Source: Pseudonocardia broussonetiae (GTDB taxonomy: Bacteria; Actinomycetota; Actinomycetes; Mycobacteriales; Pseudonocardiaceae). Taken from it: a DNA stretch of 64,000 nt. The position numbers and the translations under genes were made by a program. Shown piece by piece: positions 36,103-44,226 of this stretch. The notes beneath the pieces are model-generated. The model was not told the origin of the DNA. It did not search any database and saw only the letters and a program-made list of their open reading frames with translations. Numbering within the stretch: position 1 is the stretch's first letter; the number at the start of each line of letters is the position of its first letter. The stretch lies in the NCBI RefSeq assembly GCF_013155125.1, contig NZ_CP053564.1:5773501-5837500 (forward strand), given 5' to 3'.

Positions 36103-36882
36103 ATGCGCGCTGCCGTCCTCGGCTCCCCGGTCGCCCACTCGCTCTCGCCCGTCCTGCACACCGCGGCCTACGCGGCGCTCGGTCTCGACGGCTGGCACTA
36201 CGACCGGCACGAGTGCACCGAGCCGGAGCTGGCCGGCTTCGTCGCCGGGCTCGGGCCGGAGTGGGCGGGGCTGTCGCTGACGATGCCGCTCAAGCGGGTC
36301 GCGCTCGACGTCGCCACGACGGTGTCGGAGCTCGCCGCGTCGACCGGCGCGGCCAACACGCTCGTGCGCCGCGACGGCGGCTGGTTCGCCGACAACACCG
36401 ACGTCGCCGGGATCGTCGCCGCGCTCGGGTCGGTGCGCGGGCGGGCCGTCGTGCTGGGTGCGGGCGGCACCGCGCAGGCGGCGCTGGCGGCGCTGCGCGA
36501 GCTGGGCGTCGACGACGTCGAGGTGCGCGTGCGCGACGCCGCCCGCAGCGCCGACCTGCGCGCCGCCGCCGACCGGCTCGGCGTCGCCCCGCGGATCCGC
36601 GAGGGGTTCGACCTCGACGCGCCCGACGTCGTCGTCAGCACGCTCCCGAAGGGCGCGGCCGACGCGGTGACCGGAGCGGCGGGCACCGTGCTCGACGTCG
36701 TCTACGCCCCGTGGCCCACCGCCTTCGCCGCGACGGCCGCGGCCGCGGGGGCGCGCGTCGTCAGCGGGCTGGAGATGCTGCTGCACCAGGCGGTCGCGCA
36801 GGTCGCGCTGATGACGGGGCGTCCCGGGCCGGTCGACGCCATGCGCGCCGCCCTCGACGCCGCGGTGACCGCCCGTGCCTGA
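36103..36882 (+). CDS. aroE: Shikimate dehydrogenase
   Basis: 259 residues. Reduces 3-dehydroshikimate with NADPH in aromatic amino acid synthesis. Substrate site: SHSLSP-type [13 protein letters not shown] near the N-terminus, K64 in SLTMPLKR and D100 in NTDVAG; cofactor loop [13 protein letters not shown]-terminal [12 protein letters not shown] also fits. Overlaps the next gene by 8 bases. Confidence 0.93.
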   Translation: MRAAVLGSPVAHSLSPVLHTAAYAALGLDGWHYDRHECTEPELAGFVAGLGPEWAGLSLTMPLKRVALDVATTVSELAASTGAANTLVRRDGGWFADNTDVAGIVAALGSVRGRAVVLGAGGTAQAALAALRELGVDDVEVRVRDAARSADLRAAADRLGVAPRIREGFDLDAPDVVVSTLPKGAADAVTGAAGTVLDVVYAPWPTAFAATAAAAGARVVSGLEMLLHQAVAQVALMTGRPGPVDAMRAALDAAVTARA

Positions 36883-37240
36883 CACCCCCGAGGACAAGGT
36901 GTGCGCCGCGTGCGGGCGGCGGATCGAGTGGCGGAAGAAGTGGGAGCGCGACTGGGAGTCCGTGCGCTACTGCTCGGCCGCGTGCCGGCGCCGCGGCGTG
37001 ACCGACGTCGACCGGCGCCTGGAGGCGGCGATCACCGACCTGCTGGCGTCGCGGTCGGGCACGATCTGCCCGTCCGAGGCGGCCCGGCGCGTCGACGCCG
37101 ACGGGTGGCGCGAGCTGATGGAGCCGGCCCGTCGCGCCGCGCGCCGGCTCGTCGACGCGGGCGAGGTCGTGATCACCCAGGGTGGCCGGGTGGTGGACCC
37201 GTCGGCCGCGAAGGGCCCGATCCGGATCCGCCGGCCCTGA
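36875..37240 (+). CDS. DUF2256-DUF3253 two-domain protein
   Basis: 121 residues. The N-terminal 40 residues are a DUF2256-type zinc ribbon ([32 protein letters not shown], four Cys). The rest is DUF3253 ([48 protein letters not shown]), a winged-helix-like region. The pair suggests a small nucleic-acid-binding protein, but no member has a known function. The 3' 68 bases overlap the convergent methyltransferase gene. Confidence 0.85.
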   Translation: MPDTPEDKVCAACGRRIEWRKKWERDWESVRYCSAACRRRGVTDVDRRLEAAITDLLASRSGTICPSEAARRVDADGWRELMEPARRAARRLVDAGEVVITQGGRVVDPSAAKGPIRIRRP

Positions 37241-37805
37241 GGACGTCGACGGTCACGACGTAGTCGCCGCCGGCGTAGGGCAGGCGGTCCCAGGACGCGT
37301 AGCGCCCCTCGCGGGTGAGGCCGGCCGCGACGCACCAGGCGTCGTACTCGGCCAGGGTGGGCCAGCCCGCCTGCAGCTGGAAGCCCGCGACGAGCCGCCC
37401 GCCGGGGACCAGGTGCCGCGCGCACGCGGCCACGACCTCGGCGCGGCGCTCCGCGTAGGGGATGACGTTGCCGGCGAGGACGGCGAGGTCGAAGCGCTCG
37501 GGGCGGTCGAGGTCGGCGAGGTCGAGGCGCAGCCACTCCAGCTCGGGCGCCTTGGCGCGGGCGGCCGCGATCATGTCCGCGTCGGGGTCGACGCCGAGCA
37601 CCGCGATCCCGTGGCGCGCGAGCTCGATGCCGACGCGCCCGGTGCCGCAGCCGCCGTCGAGGACCGAGCGCGGGTTGTGGGAGCGCACGAAGTCGGCCTC
37701 GCCGTGCGGGTTGCCGCCCTCGGCCTCGATGCGGGCCCAGCGCTCGTCGTAGCCGTCGAGGTCGACCTGGTCGCGCCACTGCGACCAGTCGGGAGGCAGG
37801 CTCAT
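37173..37805 (-). CDS. Class I SAM-dependent methyltransferase
   Basis: 210 residues. SAM loop [32 protein letters not shown], then [14 protein letters not shown] and [14 protein letters not shown]; substrate unknown. The N-terminal [24 protein letters not shown] is typical of the actinobacterial group. The start overlaps the stop of the racemase-ACT gene (ATGA), so the two are coupled. Confidence 0.88.
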   Translation of the reverse strand: MSLPPDWSQWRDQVDLDGYDERWARIEAEGGNPHGEADFVRSHNPRSVLDGGCGTGRVGIELARHGIAVLGVDPDADMIAAARAKAPELEWLRLDLADLDRPERFDLAVLAGNVIPYAERRAEVVAACARHLVPGGRLVAGFQLQAGWPTLAEYDAWCVAAGLTREGRYASWDRLPYAGGDYVVTVDVLRAGGSGSGPSRPTGPPPGHPG

Positions 37806-39154
37806 GGCGCGTCGAGCGCCGGCGGCACCGACGTCAGCGCGAGCAGGGCCCGGACGAACGCCTCCGCGCGCGCGGTCTCGGTGACGGTGAACGGCGCCCA
37901 GGACCGCCGCGCCACCAGCCAGCCCTCCGCCGCCGGGGCCGGGACGGTGAGCACGTGCGGCTCGGTGGCCGGCTCCTCGTCGACGGTCTCGACGGAGTCG
38001 GCGTGCAGCAACGCCGCCAGCGCCGCCGCGGGGTCACCGTTCTGCACGGCCTGCGCGGCGAGGTCGAGCGCGCGGGTCTGGCCGTCGACGAGGTCGTGCG
38101 GGTCGGCCTCGGTGACGAGCACCGCGCCCGCCGCCCGGCCGACCGCCGACCGCACCGAGCCCGCCAGCAGCTCCGGGTCGGACGCGCCGCCGACGATCAG
38201 CTCGTCGACGACCGACGTCGAGTCCTGCCCGTGCACCGACAGCCCGAGGATGTTGCCCCCGGCCGAGGCGACGGCGTCGGCGAGGCGGGCCAGCGCGCCC
38301 GACTCGTCGGGCAGCCGGACGCGGACGCGGTGCAGCGCGGCCGACCCGCCGGAGCGGCGCAGCAGCGGCGAGGGGTCGGGCACGGCGCGCAGGTGCGGCA
38401 CGCGGGACGCGTCGCGGGAGATGAGGCGCTGCCCCGGCCCGCTCGCGGCGACGCCCATCGCCTGCAGCGCGGCCCACATCGTCACCTGGTTGGCGGTGAG
38501 CACCGGCTTGCCGAGCTCGCGCTCGAGCGGGGCGATGACGTCGTAGGTGGCGAGGTTGGTGCAGGAGATGAAGACGGCCTCGGCGTCGGGGCGGTCGGCG
38601 GCGCGGACGGCCCGCACGACCTCCTCGTAGGACACGCGCCAGATCTGACCGAGCAGGCCGAGCCCGACCGCGGACGTCGACGTGATGCCGTGGGCGGCGA
38701 GGAACGCACCGAGGAGCTCGGTCAGGGTGTCGACGTAGGGCGTGACGATCGCGACCCGCGTCGCCCCGACGGCCCCGAGCGCCGACACCAGCGCGCCCGC
38801 CGTCGTCAGCGCGTGCGGGGCGCCGGCGGCGTGCATGACGTCGAGCAGCGCCCGCTCCCCCGCGATGCCGTCGACGAAGCTGCCCGACGTGCAGGCGTAG
38901 GCGACGATGCCGGGGCCGGGCTCGAGGAGGTCGCGCGTGGCGCACCGGACGGGCTCGGGGTCGCTGATCGCCCGCGCCATCTCCGCGGTGACCGGGGACG
39001 GCACGAACGGGGTGCGCGTGAGGTGCAGCTCGACGGGCTCCGGCACCCACCGCCAGAGCTCCCGGTCCAGGGCGAAGTCGAACGGGACGATGACGCCGAT
39101 ACCGCCTGCGGGGTCGGGCGGAGGGAGCACACCCGCACCCAGGTCCTCGTGCAT
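37802..39154 (-). CDS. Asp/Glu racemase (maleate isomerase-like) - ACT domain fusion
   Basis: 450 residues. Residues 1-245 resemble the Asp/Glu racemase superfamily, near maleate isomerase and arylmalonate decarboxylase, with two active-site-like cysteines C88 (YACTSGSFVDG) and C198 (FISCTNLATYD). Residues about 275-350 form an ACT domain (HRVRVRLPDESGALARLADAVASAGGNILGLSVHG), normally an amino-acid sensor, followed by a further 90-residue region. The plausible reading is an isomerase or racemase controlled by an amino acid; substrate unknown. In-frame sequence upstream of the ATG runs into the repeat array and is not coding. Confidence 0.82.
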   Translation of the reverse strand: MHEDLGAGVLPPPDPAGGIGVIVPFDFALDRELWRWVPEPVELHLTRTPFVPSPVTAEMARAISDPEPVRCATRDLLEPGPGIVAYACTSGSFVDGIAGERALLDVMHAAGAPHALTTAGALVSALGAVGATRVAIVTPYVDTLTELLGAFLAAHGITSTSAVGLGLLGQIWRVSYEEVVRAVRAADRPDAEAVFISCTNLATYDVIAPLERELGKPVLTANQVTMWAALQAMGVAASGPGQRLISRDASRVPHLRAVPDPSPLLRRSGGSAALHRVRVRLPDESGALARLADAVASAGGNILGLSVHGQDSTSVVDELIVGGASDPELLAGSVRSAVGRAAGAVLVTEADPHDLVDGQTRALDLAAQAVQNGDPAAALAALLHADSVETVDEEPATEPHVLTVPAPAAEGWLVARRSWAPFTVTETARAEAFVRALLALTSVPPALDAP

Positions 39155-39160
39155 GGGCAC

Positions 39161-39166
39161 ACGGTA
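39161..39166 (-). promoter_or_regulatory. Candidate leaderless -10 box (TACCGT)
   Basis: Minus-strand TACCGT ends 6 nt before the ATG of the racemase-ACT gene. Confidence 0.5.
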
Positions 39167-39380
39167 GGGCCCGCCTGGCGTCCGCAGTGTTACGGGCCTG
39201 TGAGGCCGCGCCGAACGGTCGTGTCCACTTCGGGTGATCGTCGGGGCGGTGGGGCCGGGGCCCTGGTGTCGGATTGCCGGCGGTTGGGGGCCGGTAGTCG
39301 GCGGTGCTGCCGACGGGTGCTGTGTGGCGCTCCGGACGATGATCTGCGGCGCCGGCGGCGGGTCGAGCCCGGGGCCCTCA

Positions 39381-39516
39381 TGATCGTCGGGACTGCGCCG
39401 CCAGGGTCGCGGCGACGGCCCTGACGTCACACTCCTGGCGATCACCGGTGGGTGATCGCTGAGACCGCACCGCCACGGTCGTGCTGACGGCCGTCTGGTC
39501 ACACTCTCGACGATCA
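39381..39516. repeat. 64-bp palindromic element dimer R1-R2
   Basis: R1 39381-39444 and R2 39453-39516, same orientation, 8-bp spacer CCGGTGGG. Each begins TGATCG and ends CGATCA; R1 begins TGATCGTCGGGA. Confidence 0.93.
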
Positions 39517-39596
39517 CGGGCGATTGGGTCCGGCTCCGGCGGTGCGTCGGGGGGCCGGGCCGGGCCGGGTCGGGCGGGTTCGGCGCTCGCGAGCCA

Positions 39597-39732
39597 TGAT
39601 CGCCGAGACCGCACCAACACGGTCTCCCTGACGACCGGCACGTCACACTCCCGACGATCTCCGACCGGTGATCACCGGATCCGCACCACCACGGTCTCGC
39701 CGACGACCCGCTCGTCACACTTTCGACGATCA
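39597..39732. repeat. 64-bp palindromic element dimer R3-R4
   Basis: R3 39597-39660 and R4 39669-39732 with 8-bp spacer CCGACCGG. R3 ends TCCCGACGATCT, R4 ends TTTCGACGATCA. Preceded by an 80-bp GC-rich linker. Confidence 0.93.
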
Positions 39733-39812
39733 CGGGTGGCCCGAGTCCGGCGGTGGCGGCGCGTCGGGCCGGGCCGGGGCGGCCGGGCCGCGGCGGCCGG
39801 GCGGGCGGGCGG

Positions 39813-39920
39813 GCTGCGTCGGGCCGGGCGGGCGGGCGGGCTGCGTCGGGCCGGGCGGGCGGGCGGGCTGCGTCGGGCCGGGCGGGCGGGCGGGCTGCGT
39901 CGGGCCGGGCGGGCGGGCGG
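39813..39920. repeat. 27-bp tandem repeat, 4 perfect units
   Basis: Units start at 39813, 39840, 39867 and 39894, each GCTGCGTCGGGCCGGGCGGG plus seven more G/C bases. They lie inside the long linker between the second and third element dimers. GGGCGGG runs could form G-quadruplexes on the plus strand. Confidence 0.95.
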
Positions 39921-39962
39921 GGGGCGGCCGGAGCCGGGCGGGCGCCGGGTGGGGCCGGGCCA

Positions 39963-40098
39963 TGATCGCCGAGACAGCACCACCACGGTCTCGCCGACGA
40001 CCCCCACGTCACACTCCCGAAGATCTTGGACTGGTGATCACCGAAACCGCAGCACCACGGCCCTGCCGACGACCCTCACGTCACACTCCCGACGATCA
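39963..40098. repeat. 64-bp palindromic element dimer R5-R6
   Basis: R5 39963-40026 and R6 40035-40098 with 8-bp spacer TGGACTGG. R6 ends TCCCGACGATCA. Confidence 0.93.
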
Positions 40099-40147
40099 CG
40101 CGCCCGGACCCCGCACTGCCGGCCGGCTAGTCCGTCCGGACCCACCT

Positions 40148-40211
40148 TGATCGTCGGAACCGCACCACCACAGCCCTGCCCACGACCGCCACGTCACCCT
40201 CTCGATGATCA
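40148..40211. repeat. 64-bp palindromic element R7, single
   Basis: Begins TGATCGTCGGAACCGC and ends TCTCGATGATCA; same internal blocks as the dimers but without a partner 8 bp away. Confidence 0.9.
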
Positions 40212-40257
40212 CCAGAACCGACCCGTCGGAGCGGCGTCGCGCAGGCCGGGGCCGACA

Positions 40258-40321
40258 TGATCGACGGAACCACCGCCCCCACAACGACCGTGACACAACA
40301 CCCCCGACGACGCAGGAACAC
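40258..40321. repeat. Decayed 64-bp element R8
   Basis: Begins TGATCGACGGAACCACC, keeps the CCGACGACG near the far end but has lost the terminal GATCA. It ends about 30 bases before the FrnE-like start and may overlap that gene's promoter. Confidence 0.6.
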
Positions 40322-40349
40322 CCCAGGCAACGACGTGGTTGATCGCGAC

Positions 40350-41057
40350 ATGCAGGTGGAGATCTGGTCCGACGTCGTCTGTCCCTGGTGCGCGATCGGC
40401 AAGCGCCGGTTCGAGAGCGCCCTCGCCCGCTTCCCGCACCGTGACGAGGTCACCGTGCGCTGGCGCAGCTTCGAGCTCGACCCCACGGCCCCGCAGCAGC
40501 GCGACGGCACGCTGGTGGAGCACCTCGCCGGGAAGTACGGGACCTCGGTCGACAAGGCCCGGGAGATGGTCGGCGGCATCACCGCGACCGCGGCGGAGGA
40601 GGGCTGGGAGTTCCACCTGGAGGACGCCCGGGGCGGCAACACCGTCGACGCCCACCGCCTGATCCACCTCGCCCACGACCGCGGGATCCAGGACGCGGTC
40701 AAGGAGCGGCTGGTGAGCGCGTACGTGAGCGAGCGCGAGGACGTCGGCGACCACGAGACCCTGGCCCGGCTCGCCGCCGAGGCGGGGCTGGACGAGACCG
40801 AGGCCCGCGAGGTGCTCGCGTCGGACCGCTACCTCGACGCCGTGCGCGCCGACGAGCAGCAGGCCCGCGCCTACGGCATCAGCGGCGTGCCGTTCTTCGT
40901 CGTCGACGCGACCTACGGCGTCTCCGGCGCGCAGCCGGCCGACCAGCTCCTGCACGTTCTGGAGACGGCCTGGGCCGAGTCGCACCCGCTGCAGGTGCTC
41001 ACGCCGGCCGGGTCGGCCGACGCCGGGGTCTGCACCGACGGCACCTGCGCCGTCTGA
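40350..41057 (+). CDS. DsbA-family oxidoreductase, FrnE-like
   Basis: 235 residues from the ATG at 40350; GTG at 40335 with AGG upstream is an alternative. FrnE-type DsbA/thioredoxin fold, cytoplasmic: MQVEIWSDVVCPWCAIGKRRFE with the CPWC active site at C11/C14, the helical insertion and ISGVPFFVVDATYGVSGAQP with cis-Pro. Two extra cysteines end the protein (GVCTDGTCAV). The family isomerises disulfides or dithiols; the partner is unknown. Confidence 0.9.
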   Translation: MQVEIWSDVVCPWCAIGKRRFESALARFPHRDEVTVRWRSFELDPTAPQQRDGTLVEHLAGKYGTSVDKAREMVGGITATAAEEGWEFHLEDARGGNTVDAHRLIHLAHDRGIQDAVKERLVSAYVSEREDVGDHETLARLAAEAGLDETEAREVLASDRYLDAVRADEQQARAYGISGVPFFVVDATYGVSGAQPADQLLHVLETAWAESHPLQVLTPAGSADAGVCTDGTCAV

Positions 41058-41079
41058 GTCCCGGCCCGGGGCCGGCCGG

Positions 41080-41268
41080 TCAGGCCCGTCCGGCCGGGCG
41101 GGACCCGAACCAGGAACGCGCGAACAGTCGTCTGCTCTCCGACCGCAGCGCCTCGGCCCGCGCCACCGCGTCCCGCGCGCGCTCGCGCAGGTAGCGGGAC
41201 TGGAAGCGGGCGCTGCGTGAGGTCGACAGCGTGTCGACGTCCCCGTCGACATCCTTCATCGGCGGCAC
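41080..41268 (-). CDS. Small basic hypothetical protein
   Basis: 62 residues if it starts at the GTG at 41268, which has GAGGAG 8 nt upstream. Rich in Arg and Ser (STSRSARFQSRYLRERARDAVARAEALRSESRRL), mostly helical, no recognised domain. Convergent with the FrnE-like gene and divergent from the phosphatase gene. It may be real but could be chance in GC-rich DNA. Confidence 0.45.
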   Translation of the reverse strand: MPPMKDVDGDVDTLSTSRSARFQSRYLRERARDAVARAEALRSESRRLFARSWFGSRPAGRA

Positions 41269-41362
41269 GGTGCTTGCTCCTCGAGCTCGGCGTTCACTCG
41301 ACCAGAGCACGATAGTCGCGCCCCCGGTCGCCGGACACCCGGCCGATCGGCCCGACCCTGGC

Positions 41363-41368
41363 TAGGCT
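41363..41368 (+). promoter_or_regulatory. Candidate leaderless -10 box (TAGGCT)
   Basis: TAGGCT ends 7 nt before the phosphatase GTG at 41376. Confidence 0.55.
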
Positions 41369-41375
41369 CTCCGGC

Positions 41376-42581
41376 GTGTCGTCCGCGCCCAGCGAGGACC
41401 TCGAGCGGATGCGCCGGATCGAAGCGCTGCTCGACGGCGACCTCGGCCACCTCAGCGTCGAGGACCTGCTGCGGGCGCTGGTCACGCGCCTCGGCGCGGT
41501 CCTCGACGTCGACACGGTCGCGGTGCTGCTGCTCGACCCCTCCGGCGGCCACCTCATCGCGACCGCGGCCCACGGCATCGACGAGGAGGTCCAGCAGGGG
41601 GTGCGCATCCCGCTCGGTGCGGGGTTCGCCGGCCGCATCGCCGCCGAGAAGCGTCCCGTCATCCTCGAGGAGGTCAGCCCGGCGACCGTGCGCAACCCGC
41701 TGCTGGTCCGGCGCGGCATCCGGTCCCTGCTGGGGGTGCCGCTGCTCGTCGAGGGCGACGTCCTGGGCGTGCTGCACGTCGGGACGCTGACGCCGCGGCG
41801 CTTCACCGACGAGGACGCGGGCCTGCTCCAGCTCGTCGCCGACCGCGTGGCGCTGGCGACCCGGGCCCGGAGCTCGCAGGCCGAGCGGACGGCCGCGGCC
41901 GCGCTGCAGCGCAGCCTCCTGCCGGCCGCGCTCCCACCCGTCCCGGGCCTGGGCTTCGACGCGCGCTACGTGCCGGGCGAGGGCCAGGTCGGCGGTGACT
42001 GGTACGACGTGTTCGAGCTGCCCTCGGGGCGGGTGTGCATCGTCATGGGCGACGTCGCGGGCCGCGGCCTGCCCGCGGCGGTCACGATGGGCCGGTTGCG
42101 CACGGTGTTCCGCGCGCACGCGCTCGACGTCGAGGACCCGGCGAAGCTGCTGGCCCGGGTCAACGAGCACGTGCGGTTCTTCGAGCCGTCGACGCTGGCG
42201 ACGGCGCTGTGCGCGGTGCTGGAGCCCCACCTCCGGCGGCTCCGGGTCTCCACCGCGGGCCATCCGCCGCCGGTCGTCGCGCGCCCCGGCCGGGAGTCCG
42301 AGGTCCTCGACCTGCGACCCGACCTGCCGCTGGGCGTCGACGCGACGCTCCCCCGGCACGTCGTCGAGCTCGACCTCGACGCCGGCGCGGCCGTCTGCTT
42401 CTACACCGACGGCCTCGTCGAACGCCGCGACGCCGACATCGACACCGGCCTCGAACTGCTCCGCCGCGCCGTGCGGGCCGACGCCGCGGAGAAGGTGACG
42501 GCGGCGGTCATGTCCGAGCTCGTCGGACGCGACCACGCCCACGACGACATCGCGGTCCTGGCCCTCGTGCTCGACGACTGA
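41376..42581 (+). CDS. GAF - PP2C/SpoIIE serine phosphatase
   Basis: 401 residues. A GAF domain (about 30-165, ...FAGRIAAEKRPVILEEV...RSLLGVPLLVEGDVLGVLHVG) is followed by a short coiled linker (RTAAAALQRSLLP) and a PP2C-type phosphatase (about 195-400) with metal-binding VGGDWYDVFEL, IVMGDVAGRGLPAA, STAGHPPP, FYTDGLVE and DDIAVLALV. Such proteins dephosphorylate anti-anti-sigma factors (RsbU-like) in response to a GAF ligand. No RsbV/RsbW partner is adjacent. Confidence 0.92.
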   Translation: MSSAPSEDLERMRRIEALLDGDLGHLSVEDLLRALVTRLGAVLDVDTVAVLLLDPSGGHLIATAAHGIDEEVQQGVRIPLGAGFAGRIAAEKRPVILEEVSPATVRNPLLVRRGIRSLLGVPLLVEGDVLGVLHVGTLTPRRFTDEDAGLLQLVADRVALATRARSSQAERTAAAALQRSLLPAALPPVPGLGFDARYVPGEGQVGGDWYDVFELPSGRVCIVMGDVAGRGLPAAVTMGRLRTVFRAHALDVEDPAKLLARVNEHVRFFEPSTLATALCAVLEPHLRRLRVSTAGHPPPVVARPGRESEVLDLRPDLPLGVDATLPRHVVELDLDAGAAVCFYTDGLVERRDADIDTGLELLRRAVRADAAEKVTAAVMSELVGRDHAHDDIAVLALVLDD

Positions 42582-42757
42582 CCGCGCACCGGCCGACCGG
42601 CTCCGGTCGGTGACGGGTGTAACACTCTCCGCTGCATCGACGAAGGCCCGTCGTACGCGCTCCCCGCGTCCGACGGCTCCCTGCCGTCATCCCCGTGCGC
42701 GTGGAGTGCGTCGTTCCCCGACAAGACACCCGACACCGACGACGACGTAGAGGAACC

Positions 42758-43192
42758 ATGCGACTCCGCACCTTCACCGTGTCCTGCCTCGTGGCCGCCG
42801 CCGCGACGCTCCCGCTCGCCGGCATCGCGTCCGCTCAGACCGCCGACCGCGACTGCAAGGACTTCTCCTCGCAGGAGGAGGCCCAGGCCGCCCTGCTCCC
42901 CGGCGACCCCGAGCGCCTCGACGCCAACGGCAACGGCCAGGCCTGCGAGAACTACGACTACGCCGCGGCCACGCCCGCCGAGACCGACCCCGTCGACGAG
43001 CAGCCGGCCGAGACCACCGCGCCCGCGCCGGCGGACGACGACGACGCCCAGGTCTCCGTCGTGCCGCGCGGCGGCGTCGACACCGGTGACGGCTCGTCGG
43101 GCTCGGCGCCCGCCCCGCTCCTCGTCGGCGGGGTGCTGGCCCTCGGCGTCACCGCGGCCGCCGTGCGCCGGCGCGCGCACACCGCCCGCTGA
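42758..43192 (+). CDS. Excalibur-domain secreted protein with C-terminal anchor
   Basis: 144 residues. Signal peptide (1-26, ...LPLAGIASA), then an excalibur calcium-binding domain DCKDFSSQEEAQAAL...DANGNGQACENYDY with two Cys and an EF-like DANGNGQAC loop. A Pro/Glu/Thr linker leads to a C-terminal hydrophobic helix and RRRAHTAR. There is no LPXTG motif, so it is membrane-anchored rather than an obvious sortase substrate. GTAGAGGAACC precedes the ATG. Two bases before the sortase gene. Confidence 0.87.
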   Translation: MRLRTFTVSCLVAAAATLPLAGIASAQTADRDCKDFSSQEEAQAALLPGDPERLDANGNGQACENYDYAAATPAETDPVDEQPAETTAPAPADDDDAQVSVVPRGGVDTGDGSSGSAPAPLLVGGVLALGVTAAAVRRRAHTAR

Positions 43193-43194
43193 CC

Positions 43195-43806
43195 GTGCGC
43201 AGCCGTCCCGGCCGTCCCCGCCGCGTCCTGGCGGGGGCGGCCCTCGCGCTGCTGCTCTCCGGCTGCGGCGCGGAGCAGCCGGTGGCCCCGGCCGCTCCGG
43301 TCGCCCCCACCCCGACCACCACCGCGCCGGCGGCGGACCGGCCGACGGTGCTCGCGGAGTCGCGGCCGGAGCGGGTGGTGATCCCGGCGCTCGGCGTCGA
43401 CAGCGCGATGATGGACCTCGGCCTGCAGGACGACGGCACGATGGAGGTCCCGCCGGACGGCACCACCGCCGGCTGGTACGCCCTGTCGCCCACCCCGGGC
43501 GAGATCGGGCCCGCGGTGCTCGCCGCGCACGTCGACTGGAAGGGCGAGCCGGGCGTCTTCCACCGCCTCCGCGACACCGAGCCCGGCGACGAGGTGCGGG
43601 TGCGGCGCGCGGACGGCTCCACCGCCGTGTTCACCGTCGACCGGGTCGAGCAGTACGCGAAGGACAGCTTCCCCAGCGACGCCGTCTACGGCGACGTCGA
43701 CCGGGCGGAGCTGCGCCTGATCACCTGCGGCGGGGAGTTCGACGGCGGCACCGGGGACTACGAGGACAACATCGTCGTCTACGCCCGGCTCACGGGGGCG
43801 GCCTGA
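43195..43806 (+). CDS. Class F sortase
   Basis: 203 residues. A lipoprotein-like signal (LALLLSGC) and Pro/Thr-rich linker lead to a class F sortase barrel: ERVVIPALGVDSAM, catalytic H112 (AAHVDWKG), C178 (LITCGG) and R198 (YARL). Class F sortases are found in actinobacteria and probably attach surface proteins through an LPXTG-like signal. Cotranscribed with the excalibur gene. Its TGA is followed in the same frame by the sigma factor remnant. Confidence 0.9.
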   Translation: MRSRPGRPRRVLAGAALALLLSGCGAEQPVAPAAPVAPTPTTTAPAADRPTVLAESRPERVVIPALGVDSAMMDLGLQDDGTMEVPPDGTTAGWYALSPTPGEIGPAVLAAHVDWKGEPGVFHRLRDTEPGDEVRVRRADGSTAVFTVDRVEQYAKDSFPSDAVYGDVDRAELRLITCGGEFDGGTGDYEDNIVVYARLTGAA

Positions 43807-44226
43807 GGACCGGTCAGTCGCTCGCTGCCGGGCTTCGGCGGCCGCTCGAGCGCGCGCACCTGGCTGCTCTCGGTGGCGCGCCACGTCTGCGCCGACGCGG
43901 TCCGCACCGCGGTGCGCAGACCCCGCACCAGCGGCGTCGAGGACTGGGACGCCCTCGCCGCCGCCGTCGCGCCCCGCCCGGGCCTGGTGCGCTCGGCGGT
44001 GGACGAGGCCGTGCTGCTCCGCGGTCTCGTCGACGCCCTCGACGCCGACCGCCGCGAGGCGTTCGTGCTCACCCAGCTGCTGGACCTGAGCTACGCCGAG
44101 GCGGCGGAGGTCTGCGGCTGCCCGGTCGGCACGATCCGCTCCCGCGTCGCCCGCGCGCGCGAGGACCTCGTCGCCGCGCTCGACGGCACCTCGCCGGTGG
44201 GGATCCGCCGCGTCGGCGGCGCCTGA
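43807..44226 (+). pseudogene. 5'-truncated ECF sigma factor
   Basis: In-frame directly after the sortase stop the translation reads like the middle of an ECF sigma factor: SSARTWLLSVARHVCADAVR is the end of region 2, and LVDALDADRREAFVLTQLLDLSYAEAAEVCGCPVGTIRSRVARAREDL is a full region 4. The first part of region 2, including the -10-binding helices, is missing, and the first usable start is GTG at 43873. A deletion joining the sortase gene to the sigma gene explains this. Without region 2 it cannot work as a normal sigma factor. Confidence 0.8.

Larger units (their letters stand above)
39155..40349. other. 1.2-kb intergenic repeat array
   Basis: No gene supported between the divergent racemase-ACT and FrnE-like genes. 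It contains seven good copies and one decayed copy of a 64-bp palindromic element, GC-rich linkers and a 27-bp tandem repeat. A further decayed element may start at 39235. Long frames here are low-complexity artefacts. Confidence 0.85.

Noticed and set aside
39381..40211. CRISPR array
   Set aside because: The repeats are 64 bp with 8-bp or variable GC-rich linkers, pairs are not evenly spaced, linkers are related rather than unique spacers, and no cas gene is present.
39190..40260. Several 60-260-residue reading frames in the repeat array
   Set aside because: They exist on both strands, encode only repetitive Arg/Gly/Pro/Ala, and simply reflect stop-poor GC-rich repeats.
41080..41310. 76-residue version of the small basic protein starting at 41310
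   Set aside because: The GTG at 41268 has a much better ribosome site; even the shorter form is only a tentative gene.
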